Shown: positions 47,968-56,895, counted from the first letter of the stretch. The stretch is 64,000 nucleotides of DNA from Pseudomonadota bacterium (GCA_021827205.1 JAKAWV010000002.1:158423-222422); one strand, 5' to 3'. Translations and numbers: made by a program. Notes: generated from the letters alone by a model not told the origin.

Positions 47968-48416
47968 CCGCCCGGACGCTCCGATCCGCTGGAGCCGGCG
48001 GGCGTATTTGATGACCAGAACATGCACGTGGAATATGCGCCGCGGCGCATTCCAGCGGGCTTGGCGCTCATGGGTGTGGCCGGGCTGATGTCAGGCTTGC
48101 TGGGCATCGGCTCCGGCGCGCTCAAGACCCTCGCGATGGACTTGGTGATGCGCCTGCCATTGAAGGTGTCCACGGCGACCAGCAACTTCATGATCGGCAT
48201 TACCGCTGGTGCCAGCGCGGCGATTTATTTCCGCCAGGGTTTCATCGATCCGGCGCTGGTCGATCTGGGCACGTTGATGCTGGTGGCCGCACCGGTGCTG
48301 CACAACTGGTGCTGGCGGTGTGGATCTTCGCGCGGCGCCGCGATGCGCTGTACGCGGGTTTCAGCCTGCTGGTGCTGGCGCTGCTGCTGGGTGGGCTGGC
48401 CTGGGGCTGGCTGTAG
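47968..48416 (+). pseudogene. TSUP permease/DUF1634 fusion relic
   Basis: From about 47968 a frame reads the second half of a TauE/SafE sulfite-export-type permease: AGLALMGVAGLMSGLLGIGSGALK and VSTATSNFMIGITAGASAA. After IDPALV it jumps to a segment like the end of DUF1634, the usual partner membrane protein. A frameshift near 48305 then moves the tail (VWIFARRRDALYAGF and LLVLALLLGG) to another frame, ending at the TAG 48414-48416. The first half of the permease is missing. This is a deletion-fused, frameshifted remnant of two genes. Confidence 0.65.
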
Positions 48417-48468
48417 CACCTCAGCCGGTGCGCGTCTTGGCGTGCGTGCGGGATTCATCGCGACAGGT

Positions 48469-49377
48469 TTACGGCTGCGCATCCAGCAAGGCGGGTGGCA
48501 AGTCCCTGATCACCTCGCTGAGGCGCTTCAGAAATGGTCCCATCGCGGTGCTCTTGCGCCACACCATGGCGATGCGCCGGCTCGGCGCGTGATCGCTGAA
48601 GCCCAGCAGATGCACATTGGACGCGCAGGCCACCGGCGGACGTATCGCCAGCACCGGCAGCAGGGTGATGCCGACATTGGCGGCCACCATCTGGCGCAGC
48701 GTTTCCAGGCTGGTGGCGCGGAAGCCGCTGCGCTCGGTGGCGCCGGTGGAGTGGCACACTTCCAGCGCCTGATCGCGCAGGCAGTGGCCTTCTTCCAGCA
48801 GCAGCAGGTTGAGCGTGCCCAACTCGTCGAGTTTCAGTTGCGCGCGCGCGGCCAGCACGTCTTGCCCGGGCACCGCCAGCACGAACGGTTCCTCGAACAG
48901 GAACTCGGTATGCAGTGAATCCTCGTGCAACGGCAGCGCCATGATCGCGGCGTCGAGCTTGCCCTCGCGCAGCAGGCGCAGCAGCACTTCGGTTTTTTCC
49001 TCGGTCAGCAGCAGCTCCAGTTTGGGGAAGCGTTCGCGCAGGCGCGGCACCACGTGCGGCAGCAGGTAGGGCGCGAGCGTGGGAAAAATGCCCAGGCGCA
49101 CGGTGCCCGATTCGGGATCGCGCGTGCGTCGCGCGATGCTGCGGATCTGCTCGACCTCGTTCAGCACCTCGCGCGCGCGCTGCGCGATCTCCACGCCGAC
49201 CTCGGTCAGCAGCACGCGCCGCGGCGTGCGTTCGACCAAGGTGACGCCCAGCTCGTCCTCGATCTTCTTGATCTGCGTGGACAGGGTCGGCTGGCTGACG
49301 AAACAGGCCTCGGCGGCGCGGCCGAAATGCTTGTGCTCGGCGAGGGCCACGAGATAGCGAAGATCGCGAAGGTTCAT
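48469..49377 (-). CDS. oxyR: Hydrogen peroxide-sensing regulator OxyR
   Basis: This 302-residue LysR-type regulator has the N-terminal helix-turn-helix (MNLRDLRYLVALAEHKHFGRAA, then VSQPTLSTQIKKIEDELG). The redox pair appears in EEGHCLRDQALEVCHS, two cysteines separated by eight residues exactly as Cys199 and Cys208 of OxyR. Oxidation forms a disulfide that activates peroxide genes. It is divergent from prmC. The rubrerythrin operon nearby is a plausible target, though no clean OxyR box was identified there. Confidence 0.94.
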   Translation of the reverse strand: MNLRDLRYLVALAEHKHFGRAAEACFVSQPTLSTQIKKIEDELGVTLVERTPRRVLLTEVGVEIAQRAREVLNEVEQIRSIARRTRDPESGTVRLGIFPTLAPYLLPHVVPRLRERFPKLELLLTEEKTEVLLRLLREGKLDAAIMALPLHEDSLHTEFLFEEPFVLAVPGQDVLAARAQLKLDELGTLNLLLLEEGHCLRDQALEVCHSTGATERSGFRATSLETLRQMVAANVGITLLPVLAIRPPVACASNVHLLGFSDHAPSRRIAMVWRKSTAMGPFLKRLSEVIRDLPPALLDAQP

Positions 49378-49469
49378 GCAGGGTGATTGAGTGGGTCAAT
49401 GGTTGGACTATAACCCCGCGCCCGTTGCGGCGCTCACGTAGCATCTGGACTCTCGACACGATGCCGCAC

Positions 49470-50318
49470 ATGACCGATCTCCGCACCTTGCTGACCACCG
49501 CGCGCGTGCAACTCGCCAGCGACGAGGCCGCGCTGGAGGCCGAGCTGCTGCTGGCCGTGGCGCTCGGGCACCCGCGCAGTTGGCTGTACGCGCACGCCGA
49601 TGCGGTTCCCGAACCAGCCGCGATCACGCGCTTCGAGACGCTGATCGCGCGCCGCGCCGCCGGTGAGCCGGTGGCCTATCTGCTGGGTCGGCGCTGGTTC
49701 TGGACGCTGGAGCTGGAAGTCGGCCCCGAGTGCCTGATCCCGCGCCCGGAAACCGAGCTGCTGCTGGAGCAGGCGCTGCTGCGTCTGCCGCAGGATGCGC
49801 CCGCGCGCGTGGCCGATCTCGGCACCGGCAGCGGTGCCCTGGCGCTGGCGCTAGCCAGCGCGCGACCGCATGCACACGTGCTGGCCACCGACGCCAGCGC
49901 GGTGGCGCTGACGCGCGCGCGCGCCAACGCGCGGCGACTGGGTCTGGCGCGGCGCGTGCGTTTTGCCGAGGGTGACTGGTGCGCGGCGTTGGGCGCCGAG
50001 CGCTTCGCGATGCTGGTTTCCAATCCGCCGTATCTGGCCGATGACGACGCGCATTTGCAACAGGGCGATCTGCGCTTCGAGCCGCGCATGGCGCTGGCCG
50101 CGGGCGTTGACGGGCTGGATGCGCTGCGCGTGATCATCCACGCCGCGCCGGAACATCTGCATGCGCGCGGCTGGCTGCTGCTCGAACATGGTGCCGAACA
50201 GGGCTTGGCGGTGCGCGCACTGCTCGCCGCGCGCGGTTTCGTCGAGGTGCGCAGTCTGCGCGACCTGCAGGCGCACGAGCGCGTCACCCTGGGGCAATGG
50301 CAGAATGCGGCGCCATAA
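49470..50318 (+). CDS. prmC: Release factor glutamine methyltransferase
   Basis: This 282-residue enzyme N5-methylates the GGQ glutamine of release factors. GEPVAYLLGRRWFWTLELEV, PRPETELLLEQAL, ADLGTGSGALALALA and MLVSNPPYLADDD (the NPPY catalytic motif) are visible. The ATG at 49470 is listed; an in-frame ATG three codons earlier at 49461 is equally possible. prfA and hemK-type partners are absent from the neighbourhood. Confidence 0.94.
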   Translation: MTDLRTLLTTARVQLASDEAALEAELLLAVALGHPRSWLYAHADAVPEPAAITRFETLIARRAAGEPVAYLLGRRWFWTLELEVGPECLIPRPETELLLEQALLRLPQDAPARVADLGTGSGALALALASARPHAHVLATDASAVALTRARANARRLGLARRVRFAEGDWCAALGAERFAMLVSNPPYLADDDAHLQQGDLRFEPRMALAAGVDGLDALRVIIHAAPEHLHARGWLLLEHGAEQGLAVRALLAARGFVEVRSLRDLQAHERVTLGQWQNAAP

Positions 50319-50347
50319 TGCGCGCCCGCAACACATCGGAGCATCGC

Positions 50348-50833
50348 GTGAGCGCAGTCCAGCGTGAACTGAGTTTCCGATTTCTGGCCCAGCCCACCGA
50401 CGTCAACTTCGGCGGCAAGGTGCACGGCGGCGCGGTGATGAAATGGATCGACCAGGCCGCTTACGCCGCGGCGGTGGGTTGGAGCGGCGCCTATTGCGTG
50501 ACCGCCGCGCTCAGCGGCTTGCAGTTCATCGCGCCGATCCGCATTGGCGATCTGGTCACCGTGCAGGTCAAGCTGATCCGCACCGGGCGCAGCAGCATGC
50601 ATTACGCGGTGGATGTACTGGCGCGCGATCTGAAAGCGCATGAGCAGCGTCTGGCCACCAGTTGCGTGATCGTGTTCGTGGCGCTGGATGAGGCCGACGG
50701 CAAGCCGGTGCCGGTGCCGTCGTGGCAGCCGCAAAGCGCCGAGGACCGGCGCCTGGCCGACAGCGCCGATGAGCTGGCGCGCCTGTCCAAGGCCATGGAA
50801 AGCGCCATGCTGGCCGCGCGCGGCGAAAGCTAA
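50348..50833 (+). CDS. Acyl-CoA thioesterase (hot-dog fold)
   Basis: The protein is 161 residues. FLAQPTDVNFGGKVHGGAVMKWIDQAAYAAA is the Acot/YciA hot-dog signature with the catalytic Asn/Asp region, followed by IAPIRIGDLVTVQVKLIRTGRSS. It hydrolyses acyl-CoA. A GGAG five bases before GTG at 50348 sets the start; upstream ATGs have none. Its stop overlaps the stop of the converging usher gene by three bases. Confidence 0.9.
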   Translation: MSAVQRELSFRFLAQPTDVNFGGKVHGGAVMKWIDQAAYAAAVGWSGAYCVTAALSGLQFIAPIRIGDLVTVQVKLIRTGRSSMHYAVDVLARDLKAHEQRLATSCVIVFVALDEADGKPVPVPSWQPQSAEDRRLADSADELARLSKAMESAMLAARGES

Positions 50834-53460
50834 TTTTTGCCGGACGCAACGACCAAGTCTTGCTGATACAAGAACGCGCGCCGCAGCGTTACGCTGCGGC
50901 TGGCACCGTCGACGCGCACCGTATACGTGCCGGGTGGCAGATCATCGACGCGGTAATAACCCCATTGGTCGCTGTCGATTTTCTTCACCACTTTGCCCTG
51001 GGCATCGATGACCTCGATGGGGGCATTGACCAGCGGCTGGCTGGCGCGGGTGATGCGCCCGGCAAATCCCAGCCGCAGCGAAACGTGGAAATCGGCGGTG
51101 GTGGTCACGCCGGCGCGCACCTGCACCCAGGGCGCGGCCTGATCGGGCACCAGATCGATCGGCATGTGCTCGGCATCGAGTTGCACGCGGTACACGCCCG
51201 GTGCCAGATTGGCGATCAGGTAATGACCATTGCTGTCGAGTTTGCCGCGTGGACGGCCATCGATCAGCAGCGGCACGCCGGCCAGATCCGACCAGTGCAC
51301 GTTGGCCGGCAATTTACCGCTGATGCGGCCGGAAATGGCGCCCACGCGCGCCGCGTAGCTGCCCATGCTGCCGCGTGTCAGTCCCGAGGACGTGACCGCG
51401 AAATCGGCCACCATCACGAACTGCACCAGCAGCCCGCCAACGCCCGGAATCGCGGCGTTGAGCGGGTCGTTTTGCACCTGCAAGTGCGCGGACAGCCCGG
51501 GCATGGCCTCGACCGCGGCATCCAGCAGATAACCGAAACGACCGCGTCCCTGCAGCAGCCCGGCGGTCCACAGCACCGGCCGCGGTCCGCGCCACATGCC
51601 GCTGAGCAAGGCCGAATAACGCGTGCCGAGATAACCGTCGTGCGTGGCCGCCAACGTAGTGCTGTAGCCATCACTGAAGCTGTGTTGCCACTGCGCCTGA
51701 CTCACGCCGGAATAGCTGCTCAGGGACACCTGGTCGTGTGCGCCAGGCAGCCACGAGGCGTTCCAGGCGTAATTGCCGAAGTAATCCGGCTGCGCGCTCA
51801 AGCCGAGACTGGCGTAGGGGCGCCAACTGAAGCCGGGCTTCACGAAACGGATGGGCTGGCCGTAGATGGGATCGTAGGCGTCGCGCCCGCTCAGCGTCAG
51901 GCCCAAATCCGGCCGCACATTCCAGTTGAGCGTGGCGTAACGGTCGTAAGACGCGGCCGTGTATGTGGCGTAGCGGCCATAGAACGCGGCCGTATAGTCG
52001 GGGAAATAATTGGCGCCACGCTGGATCGCATAACCGCTCCACGACAGGTTTTTCGATTGGCCGTTGCCACTGAGACTCCAAGCGCTGGCACTGCCGTTGC
52101 GTCCCAGCGTCATGCCCCAGGTGCCGAGGCTGCCGAAGCCGCCGACAGCGTTGACGATGCCGTAGTCCTGGCCACCGGCGCGCTGCACGGCGCCGCCCAG
52201 CGTCCACCGCTGGCTGAGTCCGTAGCGCAATTGGTAAAAACCGCCGAGGCCGTGCGTGCCCACGGCCGGATCGAACGGGTTGCCGTCGGCGCCGACGCCG
52301 CCATAGGAGATGATGGTTCCCGCCGGCAAGGCTTGCGCGCTGCTGGCCACGTTGACCGATTCGATGCGCACCGGCGTGCCAGCGCCGAAGCGCTGGTACA
52401 GCGCCACTTCCACGCGCTCGTCGCCGCGCAGCAGCACGTCGCGAAACTGCCAGGTGCCATCCAGGCGGATCGCGGTGCGCGCGACGACCTGACCGTTGAC
52501 GCGCAGCTCGGCGATGCCGCCGGGCGGACCATTGCCGCCGCTGACCGTGCGCCCGCCTTGCAACTGGCTGGCGACGAGTTGATCGGCGCCCACGGCCGTG
52601 CCGTAAGCCAGCGCCGGCTGATTGGTCCACGCGTATTGCGCGCCGGTGAGCTGCGCGTAGGGCAGCAGCGGGTCCAGCGCGAGCTGGTCCTCGCCCAGCA
52701 TCCAGCGCCCGTTGCCTTGATCAAGAATCCAGCCGTAGTTGCTCAGCCGGTTCTGCCCGCCTGGATTGGTGTAGTAGCGCATGCGCCAGAAGCCCGGCCC
52801 CAGCGCGCCGCCGAGATCGGTGTAGGTGCTCAGCGTGCTGGTGCCGCCGAGGCGTGTGTAATACGCCTCGCTGTGCCAGCTCGACAGGCTCAGCGAGGGC
52901 GCGTAGATATCGGGTTTGACCTGCTGCGTGCTCAACGCCGCACCGGGTGCCGTACTGCCCGGATTCCATGGCAGCTCGGTTTTCAGCGCGAATTCCTGTT
53001 CGTCGAAACTGATCTTCGCGCCGAGCGCCTTGGCCAGCGTCGCGATCGGAAAATAGCGGTGCTGGTCATGGCTGATCGCCTCCGCTGTTTGCAGTTGGGC
53101 ATTGCCCAGCGGCGTCGGCAGCACCAGCAGCGGACCTTGTTCCTGCACCAGGCTGCCGATGCGGCGCGCGAATTGATCCAGATCCACGGCGTAGCCGCCT
53201 TGCGGCAGCGGCAGCAGGGTGATGCTCTGGCCGCTGTCGCGGCCGTTGAGGAAAAATCCGGCGACGCGAGTGGCATGGGGTGCCGGGGCCATGTAGCCCG
53301 CGGGCGGAATGGTCGCATTCGGAGTGGACGCCGCGGTGGTCGACGCGCTGACGCCGGGCCTCGCGATAGCCAGCATTGGCAGCGCGCACAGCAGCAAGGC
53401 GAGCCAGCACAGGCGCAGACGGTATCCGCGTACACAGCGGTGGCGGGTGCCGGCCGTCAT
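50830..53460 (-). CDS. Usher-like outer-membrane assembly protein
   Basis: This 876-residue protein has an Arg-rich N-terminus and a hydrophobic stretch consistent with export. An N-terminal domain (about 65-160) leads into a large beta-barrel region rich in aromatic strands and carrying GGIAELRVNGQVV, ALYQRFGAGTPVRIE and PAGTIISYGGVG. Two C-terminal carboxypeptidase-regulatory-like beta domains follow (LLIDGRPRGKLDSNGHYLIANLAPGVYRVQLD and PPGTYTVRVDGASRSV). This matches ushers of the alternate/alpha chaperone-usher type more than classic FimD. It is the last gene of a four-gene surface-fibre operon. Confidence 0.75.
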   Translation of the reverse strand: MTAGTRHRCVRGYRLRLCWLALLLCALPMLAIARPGVSASTTAASTPNATIPPAGYMAPAPHATRVAGFFLNGRDSGQSITLLPLPQGGYAVDLDQFARRIGSLVQEQGPLLVLPTPLGNAQLQTAEAISHDQHRYFPIATLAKALGAKISFDEQEFALKTELPWNPGSTAPGAALSTQQVKPDIYAPSLSLSSWHSEAYYTRLGGTSTLSTYTDLGGALGPGFWRMRYYTNPGGQNRLSNYGWILDQGNGRWMLGEDQLALDPLLPYAQLTGAQYAWTNQPALAYGTAVGADQLVASQLQGGRTVSGGNGPPGGIAELRVNGQVVARTAIRLDGTWQFRDVLLRGDERVEVALYQRFGAGTPVRIESVNVASSAQALPAGTIISYGGVGADGNPFDPAVGTHGLGGFYQLRYGLSQRWTLGGAVQRAGGQDYGIVNAVGGFGSLGTWGMTLGRNGSASAWSLSGNGQSKNLSWSGYAIQRGANYFPDYTAAFYGRYATYTAASYDRYATLNWNVRPDLGLTLSGRDAYDPIYGQPIRFVKPGFSWRPYASLGLSAQPDYFGNYAWNASWLPGAHDQVSLSSYSGVSQAQWQHSFSDGYSTTLAATHDGYLGTRYSALLSGMWRGPRPVLWTAGLLQGRGRFGYLLDAAVEAMPGLSAHLQVQNDPLNAAIPGVGGLLVQFVMVADFAVTSSGLTRGSMGSYAARVGAISGRISGKLPANVHWSDLAGVPLLIDGRPRGKLDSNGHYLIANLAPGVYRVQLDAEHMPIDLVPDQAAPWVQVRAGVTTTADFHVSLRLGFAGRITRASQPLVNAPIEVIDAQGKVVKKIDSDQWGYYRVDDLPPGTYTVRVDGASRSVTLRRAFLYQQDLVVASGKN

Positions 53461-53469
53461 TGCCGTGAT

Positions 53470-54315
53470 TCAGGGTTTGGCGCTGGCGGGCACCACGAAC
53501 GCCAACTTGCGGTCGACGTTCGGCGTGCCGAAGGTGCCGCGCAGATACAGCACGTACTTGCCGGGCGCCAAGCCCGGCTTGGCGTCAAAAACCAGCCGCA
53601 CGCTGCGTGTCAGTCCGGGCAGCACCGCATCCGGGGTCAGTTGCCCGCTGGCGGCAAGGCCACTCGGTGCTTTGAAATCAGATTGGCCCAGTTGCGCCGG
53701 CCACGGGCCGCTGGCCGGTACCGCGCCCTGCCTCCACACCACGTACGTGCCGATCATGCGCGCGGTGGCGTTGCCGGTGTTGCGCACCTCGAAGTTCACG
53801 CCATGCGCATCTGGTTTGGCGGAAAGGATTTCACCCTGCATGGTGTAGGGCGGCACGCGCGCGTACACCGCAGAGCCCAGGCGGAACAGCGCCTGGATGG
53901 TGCCCTTGGGATGATCCGCCTCGGGCTGCTCGGTGAAATAGATCATCGCGCGGTGCTCACCCGGCGTCAGCGGCACCGCCGGACGAATCGCGAAGCGCAC
54001 GACTTGCGAGCCTTCGGCCGGCAGCGTGAACGTGGTCGGATTGATCTGCAGCCAGGGCGCCAGCGACTGTTCGGTGGGCGCGATCTCGATCACGTTGCCC
54101 TGCGCGTCCATGGTCCAATTGATCACCGACACCACCACCTGCTTGGGCGTCTTGGTGAAGTTCATCAGCCGGAACGACCAAGTCTGGTTGGGTTTGTCCA
54201 GATCGATGGTGTAGATCTGCGGTGACACCGCCACCTGCGCCCATGCGGCCGACGCAGCGATCGCGCCGAGCAGCACCACCAGCGACAGAGCAAGCATGCG
54301 CGCGTATCGGATCAT
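53470..54315 (-). CDS. Periplasmic pilus chaperone, PapD-like
   Basis: This 281-residue protein has a signal peptide ending at ASAAWAQ. Immunoglobulin-like strands follow: VAVSPQIYTIDLDKPNQTWSFRL and LQINPTTFTLPAEGSQVVRFAIRP, the latter with the Arg-rich G1 strand motif. MIYFTEQPEADHPKG completes a PapD-type N-domain. It would hold pilin subunits for the adjacent usher. Its ATG overlaps the stop of the preceding gene (54312-54315), implying coupling. Confidence 0.8.
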   Translation of the reverse strand: MIRYARMLALSLVVLLGAIAASAAWAQVAVSPQIYTIDLDKPNQTWSFRLMNFTKTPKQVVVSVINWTMDAQGNVIEIAPTEQSLAPWLQINPTTFTLPAEGSQVVRFAIRPAVPLTPGEHRAMIYFTEQPEADHPKGTIQALFRLGSAVYARVPPYTMQGEILSAKPDAHGVNFEVRNTGNATARMIGTYVVWRQGAVPASGPWPAQLGQSDFKAPSGLAASGQLTPDAVLPGLTRSVRLVFDAKPGLAPGKYVLYLRGTFGTPNVDRKLAFVVPASAKP

Positions 54316-55112
54316 GGCGATTTGATCGTGGCCTGCACGATATTCAATGAGTATGTGGTGGCACCGGTGGCGGCAAAGCTGCTGGTGAGAAAGTTGAACG
54401 ACACCTGCGTGTTCCAGATATTGCAGGGAAAGTAGTTGAAAGGATTGTTGCTGTATGCGCAGAGGTATGGATTGTTGGGGTCGTACTGATACTGCATGCT
54501 GTAAGTGGCCTGCATGGACAGCGCGTTGGCGGTGGCAACGACCGTCGATCCGGTGCCCGCGGGATTGCTGGTCAGCGTGGCGGTGAACGGGGTGCCCTGA
54601 CCGCAGTTTATCGAGGTTGCATACTGGAACAAGGTGCCGCCGGCACGCGGCACGGAGCCGACCACGGCGCCTGGGTTGATCGCGCCGGCATCAGCGCTCA
54701 ACTGCCCACCACTGGCATAGGCACTGGGTGCGCTGGTACCCATGTTGAAACTGGGGGGCTGACCCCCGGTGACGTCGAAGGCGCCGATCGAACGCAGCGT
54801 GCTGCTCCCGGAGAGCCCACTGGTGAATCCGTAGATACGGCAGCCGCCCCGGCCGGCCGGGATCGCCACGGTCGGGCCGGCGCGCGCGGCGGTACGCGCG
54901 ACGGGCGCCGCCATGCCGGACTTGCGCATGGCGCTGGGCGCAGCGGCGTTCCCGGTGACTGCATTCGGCAGACCCAACCGCTGCATGGAACTGGCCGGTC
55001 CGAGCACGACGATAGTGCCACCGCCGCGCAGGGTCAGCGTGGCTTGCGCATGAAGTGACGGCGGCACCGCGAGCAGTGCCGCCGTCATCAGCAGGGCGAG
55101 CCTGCGTTCCAT
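54312..55112 (-). CDS. Predicted minor pilin or tip subunit
   Basis: This 266-residue protein has a signal peptide (LLMTAALLAVPPSLHAQ). The mature region is Gly/Ser/Ala-rich with few Cys: a CRIYGFTSG segment, a pair in INCGQ, and LCAYSNNPFNYFPCNIW near the C-terminus. I do not recognise a family. Its place between major pilin and chaperone and its export signal suggest a fibre subunit or adhesin. Confidence 0.55.
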   Translation of the reverse strand: MERRLALLMTAALLAVPPSLHAQATLTLRGGGTIVVLGPASSMQRLGLPNAVTGNAAAPSAMRKSGMAAPVARTAARAGPTVAIPAGRGGCRIYGFTSGLSGSSTLRSIGAFDVTGGQPPSFNMGTSAPSAYASGGQLSADAGAINPGAVVGSVPRAGGTLFQYATSINCGQGTPFTATLTSNPAGTGSTVVATANALSMQATYSMQYQYDPNNPYLCAYSNNPFNYFPCNIWNTQVSFNFLTSSFAATGATTYSLNIVQATIKSP

Positions 55113-55131
55113 GACTTGAACTGCCCGTTGA

Positions 55132-55761
55132 TCAGGTGCTGGTCGCGGTGATGTAGATCGTCGCGCCCGAGTAGGTCGCGGCGGTACTGGCCTTGCTGAG
55201 GTCCATCGTCATGGTGACGTTGCCCACCTGCGGCGTACCACCAAGACCAGTGCCGTTGAACGATGTCGGAGACGTCGCGAGGCTGCTCAGGGCAATACTC
55301 GACCCCGTCGTCGGGCTTTTCAACGTCGCTGAAGTCACTGCCGTAGAACCCGTGCCAAAGGACACTGTTACGGTGGTGGTGCCCGCGGATGGCGTGGTGA
55401 TCGAGCGCACCGCCCAGACGTTGCCCAGGGTCAAGCCGACGGCGCTGATGCTGCCAGGCGCGCCTGGAGCGATGGTCGCCGCATTGGCGCTGAGCGTGCT
55501 GGCCGTGCCGGTGGCAGTCAGTGCTTGAGCACCGAGATTGATGGTCGCGCCTCCCGCCAGGGCCACCAAGGCCGAGGAGGGCACGGTCAGGTCGATCGCG
55601 CTGTAGTAATAAAGCAGCGTGGTGGGCTGCAGGATCACGCTGAACGTGGTGCTGCCCGTGGTGCCGGCAGCCGCAGCCGGGGTGGGAGTCAACGCCATGC
55701 CCAGCGCGATGGCGAGGCTGGCGGCGAGGGCGCTGGCGCGCAGGGTCTTGGTGATACTCAT
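55132..55761 (-). CDS. Predicted major pilin, low-complexity
   Basis: This 209-residue protein has a signal peptide (LAASLAIALGMALTPTPAAAA). The mature sequence is almost entirely Ser, Thr, Ala, Gly and hydrophobics, with no Cys, and ends VTMTMDLSKASTAATYSGATIYITATST. Alternating strands and the C-terminal beta-strand fit chaperone-usher pilins. It is first in the operon, as expected for the most abundant subunit. No close family name is recognised. Confidence 0.6.
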   Translation of the reverse strand: MSITKTLRASALAASLAIALGMALTPTPAAAAGTTGSTTFSVILQPTTLLYYYSAIDLTVPSSALVALAGGATINLGAQALTATGTASTLSANAATIAPGAPGSISAVGLTLGNVWAVRSITTPSAGTTTVTVSFGTGSTAVTSATLKSPTTGSSIALSSLATSPTSFNGTGLGGTPQVGNVTMTMDLSKASTAATYSGATIYITATST

Positions 55762-56292
55762 GGTGCGATCTCCGAGTTGGTCGTATCAGGAACAGGGCCG
55801 GTTTTGATCCGGACGCCAAACTCCCAAGCAAGCACAATGCCAAACCACTTGAACGTCGTTTTGTGCGCTTAAAGTACAATTTTAGTTATGTCGTCTAAGT
55901 TGTTGCATTGCTGATGTTTTGTCAAGCAATTTCGACGATTCTGATGCAGCAGCGCAGGCTGCGCCCAGGCGACTGTCACGCGTCGTTACGGTCGCGCGGA
56001 TGTCGCGATTGGGCACACGATCACACTTCGAGGCAGGCTTTTTGCGTCCATCCCGGTCAGGTGGTTCGGGGGCGAGTGGGCGCGGGGGGGGGTAATCATG
56101 AGGTTCCGGCCACGCCGTGGCGTCGGCATGGACAACATCGCCGCGTACCCGGACTCGGCTACACCACTGCAAGCCCTCCCTGGCGCGCAGCTTGTGCGGC
56201 AGGCCATTCGTGGCCCGCGCGAGTCCGAACTTTGTCCAGACCGTTCCAAGACGCTGCAGGGTGGTCGATAAGGCCTGCGCAGCGAAGACTTG
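55762..56292. other. Intergenic region upstream of pilus operon and tRNA cluster
   Basis: About 530 bases lie between the divergent pilin gene and the tRNA promoter. A run of relatively AT-rich sequence (55855-55935) probably holds the pilin promoter; I could not fix -35/-10. Overlapping frames on both strands, some continuing into the tRNAs, have no recognisable product. Confidence 0.45.
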
Positions 56293-56321
56293 TTGACAGT
56301 CCGCGACGTGCTCGGGACAAT
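56293..56321 (+). promoter_or_regulatory. Strong sigma-70 promoter of the tRNA operon
   Basis: TTGACA (56293-56298) and GACAAT (56316-56321) are separated by 17 bases. The GC-rich TGCCCG stretch follows the -10, a discriminator typical of stringently controlled stable-RNA promoters. tRNA-Tyr starts 15 bases later. Confidence 0.88.
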
Positions 56322-56335
56322 GCCCGTTCTTTGTT

Positions 56336-56421
56336 GGAGGGATACCCAAGCGGCCAACGGGGGCAGACTGTAAATCTGCTGGCTTACGCCTTCGGTGGTT
56401 CGAATCCACCTCCCTCCACCA
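56336..56421 (+). tRNA. tRNA-Tyr (GTA)
   Basis: Acceptor arms GGAGGGA and TCCCTCC, anticodon GTA (56370-56372) in a CAGACTGTAAATCTG arm, a class II long variable arm, TTCGAATCC in the T-loop and an encoded CCA. It is the first tRNA of a Tyr-Gly-Thr cluster that precedes tuf in many gammaproteobacteria. Confidence 0.97.
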
Positions 56422-56439
56422 GCTTGAGTGCCGCTGACG
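56404..56439 (+). repeat. Direct repeat of tRNA-Tyr 3' end, copy 1 (copy 2 at 56584-56619)
   Basis: The 36 bases covering the last 18 bases of tRNA-Tyr (with CCA) and 18 bases of spacer recur exactly 180 bases downstream. Similarity continues imperfectly for about 25 more bases. Between the copies lies a perfect hairpin with ACAAGATCGC arms (56503-56512/56518-56527). Copy 2 is not part of any complete tRNA. It could be a tandem duplication or an attachment-site scar. Confidence 0.85.
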
Positions 56440-56671
56440 ATCGAGTTGTCAGGTTCTACAAACGGAGCCGTAGAGGTGGATGAGAACCGCCGCTGTGGTT
56501 CGACAAGATCGCCGGGAGCGATCTTGTACGCGGCGCGAAAGCGGCGCGGCCCCGGAGGGGTGGAGGGCAGGATGCCCGGAGTCATCCACCTCCCTCCACC
56601 AGCTTGAGTGCCGCTGACGGTACGAGTTGCAGAGTTCCACAAGATCGCGCAGTGCGTTGCTCGGCACCCGT

Positions 56672-56745
<74 letters not shown>

Positions 56746-56771
56746 TTGAAGCTTCGCGCCGGTACTTCACC

Positions 56772-56847
<76 letters not shown>

Positions 56848-56867
56848 AAATCAAGCAATTAGAAACG

Positions 56868-56895
56868 AGGTCCGACCGAAAATCGGGCCTTTTTC
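56868..56895 (+). terminator. Intrinsic terminator after tRNA-Thr
   Basis: AGGTCCGA (56868-56875) and TCGGGCCT (56883-56890) pair over eight positions with one G-U, around a seven-base loop. Five Ts follow. It lies 20 bases inside the island and would end the tRNA transcript in place of read-through to tuf. Confidence 0.8.

Noticed and set aside
50860..54225. An 1121-codon open frame antisense to the usher and chaperone genes
   Set aside because: It is a GC-driven shadow of two genes with clear signal peptides and domains. Its translation is Arg/Gln/His/Ala-rich with no recognisable domain.
55986..56642. Minus-strand open frames running through the tRNA-Tyr region
   Set aside because: They translate tRNA and its duplicated 3' end (repeated GTQAGGGRW). 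This is a familiar artefact of tRNA loci.
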